Assembly (NCBI GenBank): GCA_029573715.1
Contig: JAKQDR010000165.1
Location: forward strand, 1-56,765
Source of the DNA: a bacterium
GTDB taxonomy: Bacteria > Patescibacteriota > Microgenomatia > UBA1406 > GWC2-37-13
Direction: 5' to 3'
Length of the DNA stretch: 56,765 nucleotides
Part shown: in pieces, positions 1 through 9,827 of the stretch
How the letters are laid out: the number at the start of each line of letters is the position of its first letter
How positions within the stretch are numbered: the first letter of the stretch is position 1
Program-made: the position numbers and the translations under genes
The notes under the pieces: model-generated
The model's input: the letters and a program-made list of their open reading frames with translations, nothing else
What the model was told of the DNA's origin: nothing
Databases searched by the model: none

Positions 1-47
1 GAGAAGCTGTGTGCTATTGTTAGTTGTTTGTGATCCCGACGGGATTC
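1..47. repeat. Direct repeat copy 1 (tRNA-Glu 3' end and flank)
   Basis: Identical over 47 bp to positions 143-189, 142 bp away. The repeat contains the last 17 bases of the tRNA-Glu gene (minus strand) and 30 bp of downstream flank. The match may extend to the left of the window, so this is a minimum length. It looks like a partial tandem duplication of the tRNA 3' end. Confidence 0.85.
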
Positions 48-102
48 CCCCGACACATGTCGGGACCAGTCCCGATAGCATTATCTTCAGCTATCGGGGG
101 AA
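45..102. repeat. Small palindromic element inserted in tRNA-like T-loop
   Basis: A 58-bp composite palindrome starting TTCCCCC and ending GGGGGAA. Inside are the arms CCCGAC/GTCGGG (49-64), TCGGGAC/GTCCCGA (60-75) and CCCGATAG/CTATCGGG (71-98), which can form alternative hairpins. It splits the TTCGAA of the duplicated tRNA-Glu T-loop into TTC and GAA. A relative with the same ends and the same TCGGGAC/GTCCCGA core lies at 23577-23632. No ORF is inside, so mobility would have to be supplied in trans. Confidence 0.6.
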
Positions 103-142
103 CCCGGGTTCGATAAGTACATAGAATGATTACGTATACACT

Positions 143-189
143 GAGAAGCTGTGTGCTATTGTTAGTTGTTTGTGATCCCGACGGGATTC
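143..189. repeat. Direct repeat copy 2 (intact tRNA-Glu locus)
   Basis: Second copy of the 47-bp direct repeat at 1-47. Here the sequence continues into the intact tRNA-Glu gene, so this is the parental copy and 1-47 is the truncated duplicate. Confidence 0.85.
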
Positions 190-245
190 GAACCCGTGTT
201 ACCGGGATGAAAGCCCGGTTTCCTAGGCCTCTAGAAGACGGGACC
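173..245 (-). tRNA. tRNA-Glu (anticodon UUC)
   Basis: The reverse complement folds as a 73-nt cloverleaf: acceptor GGTCCCG pairing with CGGGATC, D-stem TTCT/AGGA, anticodon stem CCGGG/CCCGG around the loop CTTTCAT (anticodon TTC), T-stem ACGGG/CCCGT with loop TTCGAAT. CCA is not encoded. It reads Glu codons GAA/GAG and would also be the tRNA misacylated in a GatCAB-dependent Gln route, if the GluRS of this organism is non-discriminating. Confidence 0.95.
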
Positions 246-289
246 AATAGGAATTAGTATTGTATCAGTTTTTGCCAGGATTCGCACCA

Positions 290-333
290 AAACAATACCC
301 CAGCTATCATAACTTGTGCCGGGGTTATTGTTT
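290..333 (-). terminator. Probable terminator after the yraN gene
   Basis: Inverted repeat AACAATACCCC (291-301) and GGGGTTATTGTT (321-332) with one bulged base, loop about 19 nt, followed on the minus strand by a GTTTTGG run. It sits 27 bp past the yraN stop and before tRNA-Glu, so it would end the rplS-yraN transcript. The long loop makes the call moderate. Confidence 0.5.
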
Positions 334-359
334 AAGGTTGAGAGGCTCAATGCGTACGT

Positions 360-761
360 TTAAACAAGGGCAATATTATCAAAATGATGAATTTTATCTA
401 TCGACTTATCTTTCTTAAGTAATATCGAAATAACTTCAATCGCTAGTTTACCTGCTGCCGGCTTATATTTCAACAGATAGTACTGTATCGTTTTAGATAC
501 CTGTTTTAGTTTGCCGTAGGTGACTGATTCATAGGGCATTCCATGGGTGTCGCCTACTCGACACTTAACTTCAATAAAAGTAAGGACTCCATTTGGTTTG
601 GTGGCGATTATATCTATTTCTCCTGCGCGGCATTGGAAGTTGGTATGAAGGATTTGATATCCCTTTTCGACAAGAAACACTCGTGCAATATGCTCTCCCA
701 GTTTGCCGGTTGTTTTATTGAGAGCTTTGGGGCTTTTTTGATTTAGTGGAAGATTTTGCAT
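360..761 (-). CDS. YraN/UPF0102-family predicted endonuclease
   Basis: A 133-aa protein of the UPF0102 (YraN) family, which has a restriction-endonuclease-like fold of uncertain cellular role. Visible family signatures are the N-terminal GKLGEHIA segment, the acidic GEIDII and the following FIEVK, which together supply the D/E...ExK metal site, and a C-terminal QVSKTIQYYL helix. The ATG start overlaps the end of rplS by 47 bp and no alternative TTG/GTG lies nearby, so translational coupling with rplS is likely. An L19-YraN pairing is common in bacteria. Substrate and role are unknown. Confidence 0.85.
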   Translation of the reverse strand: MQNLPLNQKSPKALNKTTGKLGEHIARVFLVEKGYQILHTNFQCRAGEIDIIATKPNGVLTFIEVKCRVGDTHGMPYESVTYGKLKQVSKTIQYYLLKYKPAAGKLAIEVISILLKKDKSIDKIHHFDNIALV

Positions 762-1113
762 TGCGTCTGGCTACTGATTTTTTCTGTTTATACAGTTTTT
801 GTCTGAGCTGCTGATCTGACAGATCTTCCAAAAAGTAGAGTTTTGCTTTGGAATAGGTTGATTTCTTTTCAAGTGATATCGCTGCAACAAAGGGCGATGC
901 AGTAGGAAAGATGCGCTCAACACCGACGCCTGATTTTGATATTTTTCGGACAGTAATCATACGTGTGTCTGCCGATTCACCTTTTATTGCGGTAAGAATG
1001 CCTTTAAATTGCTGAATACGTTCTTTGTCATCGGATTCCTTAACTCGATAATCTACCGCAATAGTATCACCGACTTGTAATGTGGTGTCTTTGAATGAAA
1101 ATGAGTTTGCCAT
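715..1113 (-). CDS. rplS: 50S ribosomal protein L19
   Basis: Component of the large subunit at the 30S-50S interface. The 132-aa product has the L19 features GDTIAVDYRVKE, RIQQFKGILTAIKG, the KISKSGVGVERIFP loop and the AKLYFLEDL segment. The typical length is about 115 aa; the surplus is a Lys/Ser/Gln-rich basic tail after residue 110. It precedes yraN with a 47-bp overlap. Its own promoter lies over the 3' end of pyrG (1170-1197), leaving a leader of about 50 nt with a possible hairpin. Confidence 0.95.
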   Translation of the reverse strand: MANSFSFKDTTLQVGDTIAVDYRVKESDDKERIQQFKGILTAIKGESADTRMITVRKISKSGVGVERIFPTASPFVAAISLEKKSTYSKAKLYFLEDLSDQQLRQKLYKQKKSVARRNAKSSTKSKKPQSSQ

Positions 1114-1119
1114 GCGTTT

Positions 1120-1157
1120 ATGGTAATCAATTAATTAATGATGAGTGTTGTTACCAT
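1120..1157 (-). promoter_or_regulatory. Leader hairpin upstream of rplS
   Basis: Seven-base arms ATGGTAA (1120-1126) and TTACCAT (1151-1157) enclose an AT-rich 24-nt loop in the untranslated leader of rplS, immediately before the start codon. It could be an autoregulatory site, as ribosomal protein leaders often are, but no known L19 leader motif is recognisable. Confidence 0.35.
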
Positions 1158-1169
1158 CTTGAGATGCAT

Positions 1170-1197
1170 ATTGTATCATTTTACCCTGTTATTACAA
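1170..1197 (-). promoter_or_regulatory. Sigma-70-type promoter for rplS
   Basis: On the minus strand TTGTAA (1192-1197), a 16-nt spacer and TACAAT (1170-1175), with TGA directly before the -10 (extended -10). It sits at the pyrG stop codon and would give a leader of about 50 nt before rplS. Confidence 0.6.
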
Positions 1198-2870
1198 GCT
1201 GCTATAAACCCTAAAAATAGTGGGTGTGGACGCGTGGGGCGTGATTTATACTCAGGATGCCCTTGTGTCGCAACGTAGAAAGGATGTGCGCCTTGCGGTA
1301 GCTCGATAAACTCAACCAGCTTTTCAACCACTGACCGGCCAGATATGCGCATACCCGCATCCTCAATTTGTTTGGTGTAGGCATCGTTAAATTCATAGCG
1401 ATGCCTGTGTCGTTCAGAAACTACGTGATTGGTTTCATCAAGAGCGTATCCATACTGAGCATAGAGCTTTGCAACAGAAGAATTTGGTTCCACGTTAGCT
1501 TCACATTTGCCCAACCGCATAGTGCCTCCGTATAATTTTTTATTGACAATGTCATGTTGTCCCGGGATAAAATGAATCACCGGATGGGGCGTTTGTGGGT
1601 CGTTTTCAGAGGTGTTTGCACCGCTTAACCCTACCACGTCACGGGCGAAGCTGACAACCGCAAGCTGCATGCCATAACATAAGCCGAGATAGGGTATCTT
1701 ATTGGTTCGTGCATATCCGGCGGCTGCGATCATGCCTTCTGCTCCGCGACTGCCCCATCCAATCGGCACAATAATGCCATGAGGATTACCGATGATATCA
1801 ACACCCTTCTTTTCAATGTCTTGGGCACTCACCCATCGGGTGGTGACTTTAACTCCCAGTTTCCAACTTGCATGATCGATTGCATCAAAAAGTGCAGCGT
1901 ATGCATCGCGAATATGATAATCGCCGGTTGCAAAGTATTTGCCCACAATGACAATTTCTACTCCTCCTTCAGTTATTTTTTTTACTGTATTGATTCTGGT
2001 TAATAGTTTTTGTAGATGAGTCAAATTAGGCTTTTTATTAATCTCACTCATGTGGAGAAGTTCGAAGATTTTTGTGTGAATATGTTGATCAGCCAGTATT
2101 TTCGGGACAGAGTATATAGATGCAACATCGGGATTGGAGAACACACTCCCCTGTCGCATGTTGCAAAAAAGCGCAAGCCTATCTTTTCGTCGATCATCAA
2201 GAGTTTGCGCACAACGGACAACCAATATGTCGGGCTGTATTCCCATAGAGTTAAGCGTGCGCACCGAAAGCTGGGTTGGTTTGGTTTTTGGCTCTCCTAA
2301 ATGGCCTGGAGTGGGCACATATCCTACATGCACGTGAATCACATCCTGAGGTTTTTGGAGCGTGAGCTGTCGGGCTGCTTCGTAGTATAAGATGTTTTGG
2401 TACTCTCCGGCAGTGCCTCCCAGCTCAATGAGTATGCACTGTGCACCTGTCTTTTTTTCAAGTAGTGAAATGCGACGCAATATCTCCTGCGTTATGTGAG
2501 GAATTGCCTCAACATCTTCTCCCTTATATACAAATTGTCGCTCATTATCTATCACTGTCTTATAAATCTTACCCATGGTGACGTAATTGAGTTTCCCCAT
2601 GTCCATATCAAGAAACTTTTCATATGTCCCCACATCCATATCAGCTTCTGTTCCGTCTTCACACAAAAATACGTCTCCATGCTCAATGGGGTTAATGGTG
2701 CCTGAGTCAACGTTGAGATAGTTTTCGAACTTGAGCGGAGCCACCGTGATTCCGCACGATTTGAGAATGAGGGCTATGGAAGCTGAAGTAACCCCTTTTC
2801 CAATACCGGAGATAACGCCCCCCGATATAAATATATATTTTGTCGGATATGTATTTTTTGATTGATTCAT
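1176..2870 (-). CDS. pyrG: CTP synthase (glutamine-hydrolysing)
   Basis: Makes CTP from UTP, ATP and glutamine, the last step of pyrimidine nucleotide synthesis. The N-terminal synthetase domain has the P-loop-like SGGVISGIGKGV (residues 16-27) and the nucleotide/feedback region QHxHTK. The C-terminal class I amidotransferase has the GLCYGMQ nucleophile elbow (Cys398) and a GHPEYKSRP His/Glu pair near residue 540. Length (564 aa) is slightly above the usual 535-550. The oxyanion-region motif usually written PGGFG reads PIGWG (369-373), a small deviation. The start is 1 bp from the topA stop, so the two are one transcription unit. Confidence 0.97.
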   Translation of the reverse strand: MNQSKNTYPTKYIFISGGVISGIGKGVTSASIALILKSCGITVAPLKFENYLNVDSGTINPIEHGDVFLCEDGTEADMDVGTYEKFLDMDMGKLNYVTMGKIYKTVIDNERQFVYKGEDVEAIPHITQEILRRISLLEKKTGAQCILIELGGTAGEYQNILYYEAARQLTLQKPQDVIHVHVGYVPTPGHLGEPKTKPTQLSVRTLNSMGIQPDILVVRCAQTLDDRRKDRLALFCNMRQGSVFSNPDVASIYSVPKILADQHIHTKIFELLHMSEINKKPNLTHLQKLLTRINTVKKITEGGVEIVIVGKYFATGDYHIRDAYAALFDAIDHASWKLGVKVTTRWVSAQDIEKKGVDIIGNPHGIIVPIGWGSRGAEGMIAAAGYARTNKIPYLGLCYGMQLAVVSFARDVVGLSGANTSENDPQTPHPVIHFIPGQHDIVNKKLYGGTMRLGKCEANVEPNSSVAKLYAQYGYALDETNHVVSERHRHRYEFNDAYTKQIEDAGMRISGRSVVEKLVEFIELPQGAHPFYVATQGHPEYKSRPTRPHPLFLGFIAACNNRVK

Positions 2871-2871
2871 A

Positions 2872-4923
2872 TTATGGTGATTGAGGATTTGGCGCCTTCA
2901 TGGTGAAACGAGCATATTTGCATGTAGGATAGTTTTCACAACCATAAAATCGTTTCCGTGTTTTGAGTGAATATCGTATGATGATCTTACCTCCACATTG
3001 TGGACACACCTCACCCTCCAGGTACTTATATGTTTTTTTGATAAATTTACATGTGGGGAAACCGCTGCATGCGGTAAACTTCCCATACTTGCCATATCGA
3101 TACATGAGATTTTTTCCACATTCTGGGCATGTCTCATCGAGCAGGTCTTGCTTTACTTCAAGTGTTGTGGTGTCGGTTTTTTTCTCATCCAGTTCTTTTT
3201 TAAATGGTGCATAGAAGTTGGTCAGCACATCAACCAAGTTCTCTTGTTCTGCTTCTATATGGTCAAGTCGCTCTTCCATTTGGGCGGTGAAGTTGAGGTC
3301 AAAAAGCGTAGGGAATGCATTTGATAGATAGTCAGATATTGCCGTTCCGAGGCTGGTGGGTACGAAATAGTTTTTGTCACACACTACATACTGTCTGTCT
3401 TGGATGTTGCTAATGATGCTTGCGTACGTGGATGGTCTGCCAATACCCTTTTCTTCCAAGATTCGAACTAAAGAACCATCATTATACCGAGGGGGTGCCT
3501 TAGAGAAATGTTCTTCAGACTCGATTTTTTCAAGCGCAACCGGTGTTTGGGTGGTGTATGTGGGAAGCTCACGATGTCGCTCCACATAAGTAGGGTTTAG
3601 AACCGCAAGAAAGCCGTCAAACACCACTTGCTCTGAAACTTTTTCAAACAGATACCCCTGGGAATGGGTGATGTGGCAAACGCCTATCTTCATTTTTGCT
3701 TCCGCCATTTGACATGCGATGGCACGATTAAATATCAGCGAATAGAGTTTAAGTAATTCTCCGGACAACCGCTTGCCCTTAGATGTTTTTGGATGCTTTT
3801 CAAATTTGGTTGGGCGTATCGCTTCATGAGCTTGCTGCGCTCCTTTTGACTTGGTTTTGAATCCTCTTGGCTTATCAAGCGTATACTCAGAGCCATACGT
3901 CTTAGCGATATAATCTTTGGCTTTGAAAACAAAGTTTCCAGATAGATTAAAGGAGTCTGTGCGATGATACGTTATAAGACCTCGCTCATAAAGCGTTTGT
4001 GCCAACTTCATGGTAAGTTTGGATGGATAGCGCAATTTTTGATAGGCATCTATCTGCAAAAGCGACGTGGTGTAAGGGGGTGGTGGGTATTTGCTTGATT
4101 CCGAAACATCAACGTGTGATATCTGATAGCTCCCCTCTTGCAGGTCGCGTAAGATATGGTCGCGCTTTGCCGAATCTATGGTTGTTTTGGTATATTCGTA
4201 ATCTCCTGCAAATAGCGATATTTGAGTTTTACTCTCAAATGGAACATTATTTTGGCTGAGAAGTTTTGCCTTCACCCCGTGTGCATCACCAAGCGCAAAA
4301 ACCCCAGTGAATTGGAAGTATTGCTCTTGAGCAAACGATTTGATTTCTTTTTCACGCTCTACAATGATTCGCAGCCCAACCGTTTGGACTCTGCCGGCTG
4401 AAAGCCAGTTTTTACCCAACTTTTTCCAGAGAAGCGGGGAAAGTTCATATCCAACAACTCTATCCAAGATCCTCCGTGCTTGTTGAGCTTTTACTAAGTT
4501 CGTTCGAATTTGTGTCGGGTTTTCAAGAGCTTCAAAGAGCGCCTTAGGCGTGATTTCATGAAAGACAATTCGCTTAAGGTCTCGGGTGAACACAAAGTCA
4601 GGCCATTTTTCTTCTAAATACCCAAGTACGTATGCGATATGATAGGTAATAGACTCACCCTCCCGGTCCTCATCGGTTGCGAGTATGACATCGTGATTGT
4701 GTTTAGTTACAAGTTCCAGCAACTTTTGTACAACTTTTTGCTTTTCAGCGGAAACCTCATAAGTAGGTTTGAAGTTTTGAGTATAGTCTATGTTGAGACT
4801 TCCTGCTGGAATATCGCGAAAGTGTCCTACGGTGGCAAACACTTCATAATTACCACCTTTATCTTTTAGTATTCGATTGAATGTGCGAGCTTTTGTAGGA
4901 GATTCAACAACAATAAGAGTCAT
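2872..4923 (-). CDS. topA: DNA topoisomerase I
   Basis: Type IA topoisomerase that relaxes negative supercoils. The 683-aa protein starts directly in the TOPRIM domain (LIVVESPTKA, with acidic ATDEDREGE at 82-90), followed by the QQARRILDRVVGYELSP and SAGRVQTVGL segments and the catalytic ITYHRTDS (Tyr319). Two C-terminal zinc ribbons (about residues 600-670) have CPECG...CxxFPTC and CPQCG...CxxYPTC cysteine sets. The size is short for the family because there are two ribbons rather than three or more. It leads the topA-pyrG unit. Confidence 0.97.
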   Translation of the reverse strand: MTLIVVESPTKARTFNRILKDKGGNYEVFATVGHFRDIPAGSLNIDYTQNFKPTYEVSAEKQKVVQKLLELVTKHNHDVILATDEDREGESITYHIAYVLGYLEEKWPDFVFTRDLKRIVFHEITPKALFEALENPTQIRTNLVKAQQARRILDRVVGYELSPLLWKKLGKNWLSAGRVQTVGLRIIVEREKEIKSFAQEQYFQFTGVFALGDAHGVKAKLLSQNNVPFESKTQISLFAGDYEYTKTTIDSAKRDHILRDLQEGSYQISHVDVSESSKYPPPPYTTSLLQIDAYQKLRYPSKLTMKLAQTLYERGLITYHRTDSFNLSGNFVFKAKDYIAKTYGSEYTLDKPRGFKTKSKGAQQAHEAIRPTKFEKHPKTSKGKRLSGELLKLYSLIFNRAIACQMAEAKMKIGVCHITHSQGYLFEKVSEQVVFDGFLAVLNPTYVERHRELPTYTTQTPVALEKIESEEHFSKAPPRYNDGSLVRILEEKGIGRPSTYASIISNIQDRQYVVCDKNYFVPTSLGTAISDYLSNAFPTLFDLNFTAQMEERLDHIEAEQENLVDVLTNFYAPFKKELDEKKTDTTTLEVKQDLLDETCPECGKNLMYRYGKYGKFTACSGFPTCKFIKKTYKYLEGEVCPQCGGKIIIRYSLKTRKRFYGCENYPTCKYARFTMKAPNPQSP

Positions 4924-4959
4924 AATTACATATCAAAATCGTCAATAGTCTATTGAAAC

Positions 4960-4998
4960 AAAAAACACATTCCACTAATTATGCGTGAATAATTGGTG
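4960..4998 (-). terminator. Rho-independent terminator
   Basis: A 10-bp stem pairs 4973-4982 with 4989-4998 (one T-G wobble) around the loop GCGTGA. On the minus strand it is followed within 7 nt by a six-T run (4960-4965) inside TGTTTTTTG. It lies just past the stop of the membrane protein gene at 5007, which therefore forms a transcription unit separate from topA. Confidence 0.75.
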
Positions 4999-5006
4999 TT
5001 AGCTTG

Positions 5007-5507
5007 TCAGTTTGTATACTTTGCTTTTACTTGGTACCACACATACAAACCCACCACAAACGTTACTACTAATCCGAAAACATTGAGGAAAAGTATGTTT
5101 TGTAATACGCCAAGCAAAGTGCCGTAAAAAACAAGTCTCCATGCAGCTGCTTTCCGTTTGAAAAGACCTTGTGCTGCCATAATTGATATGACAAGCCCCG
5201 CAACGGTAAAGACCATCGTGAATATGCCGCTCATGCTGCTTAATGGATTAGCGCCACCGGTCATCGCGCCACCCACAGTTAAAAGGGCACCTACTCCTAA
5301 AAGAACAGGAAGTGCCATAAGCGCTAGGATAATTCCTATCACATTTAAATAGGGCACGATTTTTACAATCAGCTCTTTCCAATTGTCTGGAATAGTGAAC
5401 GGAGCTTTCTTGAGGTATATATCCTCAAAAAACTTATCGGCTTCACCCACGTACTGCATGATGTCTTTCTGTTGCTTCTGCTCGTTTTGAGTAGTTGATT
5501 CAGACAT
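5007..5507 (-). CDS. Four-helix membrane protein of unknown function
   Basis: Not recognised as a characterised family. The 166-aa protein has a polar N-terminus of about 45 residues (Gln/Glu/Lys-rich, then a helical KFFEDIYLKKAP segment) followed by four hydrophobic stretches at about 53-80, 94-112, 120-136 and 138-158, ending with a short basic tail. Gly/Ala-rich first helices (LGVGALLTVGGAMTGG) suggest tight packing. It is monocistronic: a strong promoter at 5548-5575 and a terminator at 4960-4998 bracket it, between the ATP synthase operon and topA. Confidence 0.7.
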   Translation of the reverse strand: MSESTTQNEQKQQKDIMQYVGEADKFFEDIYLKKAPFTIPDNWKELIVKIVPYLNVIGIILALMALPVLLGVGALLTVGGAMTGGANPLSSMSGIFTMVFTVAGLVISIMAAQGLFKRKAAAWRLVFYGTLLGVLQNILFLNVFGLVVTFVVGLYVWYQVKAKYTN

Positions 5508-5547
5508 AAGTATATGTGAAATTAATAATATTCACTCGTTACTGATC

Positions 5548-5575
5548 ACTATAATATACTTTAGTGTTGTGTCAA
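5548..5575 (-). promoter_or_regulatory. Strong sigma-70 promoter for the 5007-5507 gene
   Basis: On the minus strand a perfect TTGACA (5570-5575), 16-nt spacer and TATAGT (5548-5553). The start would be near 5541, giving a leader of about 34 nt with no Shine-Dalgarno sequence. Confidence 0.7.
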
Positions 5576-5589
5576 TGGCAATGTGATCA

Positions 5590-6000
5590 CTAAGTCGCTG
5601 TACTATGTTTGCGACGCTTAATGAGTTTTGAGTCAATCAGCGATCGACGCATAATCGCTTGCGCTTCTTTAATCTGTGTTTTATCTTTTGACTCCGAAAG
5701 AATTTTTTTAGCTTGCATAAGTGCTTCTGCATTAATTTTTTCATCTATCTCTTCTTGTCCATATGAGCGTGAAACCAAAAGTCGGACCAAAGATCCGTCA
5801 GTCTGTACATAGCCCCCACCTATTGCAAGCATGTCGTCTCCCTCCAAACTTTTATATGAAACGATACCTTCAACAAGAAGTGACAGAAGAGGCTGATGTT
5901 TTGAAAGAATTGTTATTTCACCTGCTGCGGTAGGGAGTGTGACAGAAGTGATTGCAATTTCTTTTGCAAGTCGTGTCGGTGTCACAATTTGAAGATTCAT
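5590..6000 (-). CDS. atpC: ATP synthase F1 epsilon subunit
   Basis: Central-stalk subunit that couples and inhibits F1. The 136-aa product has the N-terminal beta-sandwich signature (VTPTRLA, ITILSKHQPLLSLL, IGGGYVQTDG) and a C-terminal helical hairpin of the length expected for the inhibitory domain (residues 88-130). It is the last gene of the atp operon and starts 6 bp after the atpD stop. No clear terminator follows. Confidence 0.95.
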   Translation of the reverse strand: MNLQIVTPTRLAKEIAITSVTLPTAAGEITILSKHQPLLSLLVEGIVSYKSLEGDDMLAIGGGYVQTDGSLVRLLVSRSYGQEEIDEKINAEALMQAKKILSESKDKTQIKEAQAIMRRSLIDSKLIKRRKHSTAT

Positions 6001-6006
6001 AGGGTT

Positions 6007-7389
<1,383 letters not shown>

Positions 7390-7411
7390 TCAAATTGCAA
7401 AATAGTAAGTA

Positions 7412-8269
7412 TTAATTTGACTCAACACTCTCCTTAGCCGTAATCATATCTAACAATTCACTCGTGATTTTTGATTGACGAATCTTATTGCCGGTGAGCG
7501 TCAGGTTGTAAATCACATCAGCGGCATTATCGGTTGCACTTTTCATTGCCATCATGCGCATGCTATGTTCGACCGCTTCACTTGAAATGAGCGCGCCTCG
7601 AATTTGCTCTTGAATTGCGGATTTGAGCAACGCCTCCACAAGCTTATGTGGAGAAGGCTCTACGATATACTCTGATGAAGAAGAACGTGGTGTGCTGGTT
7701 GTCGCACCTGTAGCGGTGACAGGAAGCAGATTAACAAGCTTTATTTCAGATCGAAGTGCCGAAATGTATTGGGTATAGAGCAATTTAACATTGGTGTATG
7801 TTCCGCTTAAGAAGGCATCAATAACAACTTTGAATATTGCAGATACTTTTGAATCAGGCGTCCCGGTGGAATAGTCGGCCACAATGTCACGATCGAATCT
7901 GCTTAGTGCCGAAGCTCCTTTTGATCCAACAGTAATAAACTCGGTTTGAGCGAGGTCAATATTTTTCAAAATATACTTCAATAAATTGATATGAAAAGCT
8001 CCGCAAAGCCCCTTATTAGCGGATATATAAATAACTAAATCATTCTTTTTTGTTTGCGGTTTGTGAGATAGAAGTGGTGAAAGCGACTTATCAAGCCCTT
8101 GTGATACTGTATGAATGAGTTCACGCAAACTGTCTCGATACAGCCTGCCATCAATTTCAGCCTGAACAGCCTTTTTCATTTTAGTTGCCGAAATTAGCTG
8201 CATTGCTTTTGTTATTTTGCGCACATTCTTGACCGATTTGATTTTTTTGCGTACTGTTCGAAGGTTCAT
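7412..8269 (-). CDS. atpG: ATP synthase F1 gamma subunit
   Basis: Rotor shaft of F1. The 285-aa protein has the conserved N-terminal helix (LRTVRKKIKSVKNVRKITKA), SANKGLCGAFH and the C-terminal AVEHSMRMMAMKSATDNAAD and NKIRQSKITSEL helices. A loop near residues 190-205 is rich in Thr/Ser (ATGATTSTPRSSSSE). It starts 4 bp after atpA. Confidence 0.97.
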   Translation of the reverse strand: MNLRTVRKKIKSVKNVRKITKAMQLISATKMKKAVQAEIDGRLYRDSLRELIHTVSQGLDKSLSPLLSHKPQTKKNDLVIYISANKGLCGAFHINLLKYILKNIDLAQTEFITVGSKGASALSRFDRDIVADYSTGTPDSKVSAIFKVVIDAFLSGTYTNVKLLYTQYISALRSEIKLVNLLPVTATGATTSTPRSSSSEYIVEPSPHKLVEALLKSAIQEQIRGALISSEAVEHSMRMMAMKSATDNAADVIYNLTLTGNKIRQSKITSELLDMITAKESVESN

Positions 8270-8273
8270 ATTG

Positions 8274-9776
8274 TTATATCACCAACTGATCCATAATGCG
8301 CTTTAACTCCTCTTCGTCTTTTGAGTCAAGCGACTTTTGTTTGTTAATACGCTCTAAAAGTTTTTTGTGATGTACGTCACACATTTGAAATAACGCATAT
8401 TCAAACGCCTTGACTTTGGGTATTTCAACCGAATCTAAATACCCATGAGCAATCGCCCACAAAATGACCACTTCATGTGCGAGGTCGAGGGGCTGATTTT
8501 TTTGTTGCTTAAGAACCTCAGTAGCGCGCGCTCCCCGATTGAGGAACTTTTTTGTTTCATCGTCTAAGTCTGAGTCAAACTGGGCAAACGATGCTAATTC
8601 ACGATATTGTGCTAAATCGAGTTTGAGCTTCCCTGCCACCTGCTTCATCGCTTTAGTTTGTGCAGATCCTCCGACACGTGATACAGACATTCCAACATTT
8701 ATGGCTGGACGCATCCCCGCATTAAAGAGATCGGTCTCTAAAAATATTTGACCGTCGGTGATGGAAATTACATTGGTGGGAATATATGCGGATAAATCAT
8801 TTTCTAGGGTTTCAATAATTGGGAGTGCGGTAATCGAACCACCTCCTGCCGCATCACTGAGTCGACACGACCGCTCCAACAATCGCGAGTGAAGATAAAA
8901 CACATCTCCCGGATATGCTTCGCGGCCAGCGGGGCGACGTAAGATGAGTGAGACTTGACGATATGCATAGGCATGCTTGGTGAGATCATCATATACCACT
9001 AAAACATCCTTGCCTTGATCCATAGAATATTCGGCAATTGCTGTTGCACTGTAGGGGGCAAGGTATTGCATGGCGACCGGGTCAGATGCGCTCGCTTTAA
9101 CTATTACGGTATAGTCCATGGCTCCCTGTGCTTTTAACAATTCGTAAGTAGCTGCGATCTTGGCATTTTTTTGACCAATCGCACAATACACGCAAAGTAC
9201 ATCTTGCCCTTTTTGATTGATTATTGTGTCAAGGCAAATGGTGGTTTTGCCGGTGCCACGATCTCCAATAATGAGTTCTCGTTGCCCTCTTCCAATTGGC
9301 ACAAGCGCATCAACTGCTTTGATGCCGGTTTGAATGGGCACAGAAACGCTTTTTCGTTTCACCACTCCGGGTGCAATTTTCTCGACAGGATAACGCGCTT
9401 CAGCTTTTGGTTTTTCCTGCCCATCTTCAGGAATTGCGAGTGCATCAACAACGCGACCAAGCAGAGCCTCGCCCACTTCAATTGAAAGAGTCTTTCCGGT
9501 GGCAGTAATTCGTGAACCTGCAGTGATATTTTCGTATGATCCAAGCACAATAATTCCCACATTCGTCTCGGTCATATCAACAATCATGCCCTGTGTACCA
9601 GTTTCAAAAGTAACGAGCTCACCGTAGGAGGCGTTGTCAAGACCTCGTGCACTGATGACTCCATCTTTGACTTCCTCAACGTTTCCAACTTCCATGATTC
9701 CTTCAGTGCGAAGACTTTGTTCGTGGAGCTCCTTTTCAAACTCTTTAATATACTGGTTGATCAATTGATTGCTCAT
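8274..9776 (-). CDS. atpA: ATP synthase F1 alpha subunit
   Basis: Non-catalytic nucleotide-binding subunit. At 500 aa it has the P-loop GDRGTGKTT (about 170-178), the VVYDDLTKHAYAYRQ Walker B region and the alpha signature PAINVGMSVSRVGGSAQ. Its first about 20 residues (LINQYIKEFEKELHEQS) are the helix that in other enzymes binds the N-terminal domain of delta. That domain is absent from the delta encoded next door, so this contact must differ here. Confidence 0.98.
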   Translation of the reverse strand: MSNQLINQYIKEFEKELHEQSLRTEGIMEVGNVEEVKDGVISARGLDNASYGELVTFETGTQGMIVDMTETNVGIIVLGSYENITAGSRITATGKTLSIEVGEALLGRVVDALAIPEDGQEKPKAEARYPVEKIAPGVVKRKSVSVPIQTGIKAVDALVPIGRGQRELIIGDRGTGKTTICLDTIINQKGQDVLCVYCAIGQKNAKIAATYELLKAQGAMDYTVIVKASASDPVAMQYLAPYSATAIAEYSMDQGKDVLVVYDDLTKHAYAYRQVSLILRRPAGREAYPGDVFYLHSRLLERSCRLSDAAGGGSITALPIIETLENDLSAYIPTNVISITDGQIFLETDLFNAGMRPAINVGMSVSRVGGSAQTKAMKQVAGKLKLDLAQYRELASFAQFDSDLDDETKKFLNRGARATEVLKQQKNQPLDLAHEVVILWAIAHGYLDSVEIPKVKAFEYALFQMCDVHHKKLLERINKQKSLDSKDEEELKRIMDQLVI

Positions 9777-9827
9777 ACAGATCGTTTCAAAAATTGGTAA
9801 TTGCTTTTTTCATACGAAATCATTCAG

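Noticed and set aside
1-245. Integrated element bounded by a tRNA direct repeat
   Set aside because: The repeat spacing is only 142 bp and no integrase is near. A partial tandem duplication with a small palindrome explains the data.
543-746. Plus-strand ORF overlapping yraN
   Set aside because: Antisense to the conserved UPF0102 gene; no family features.
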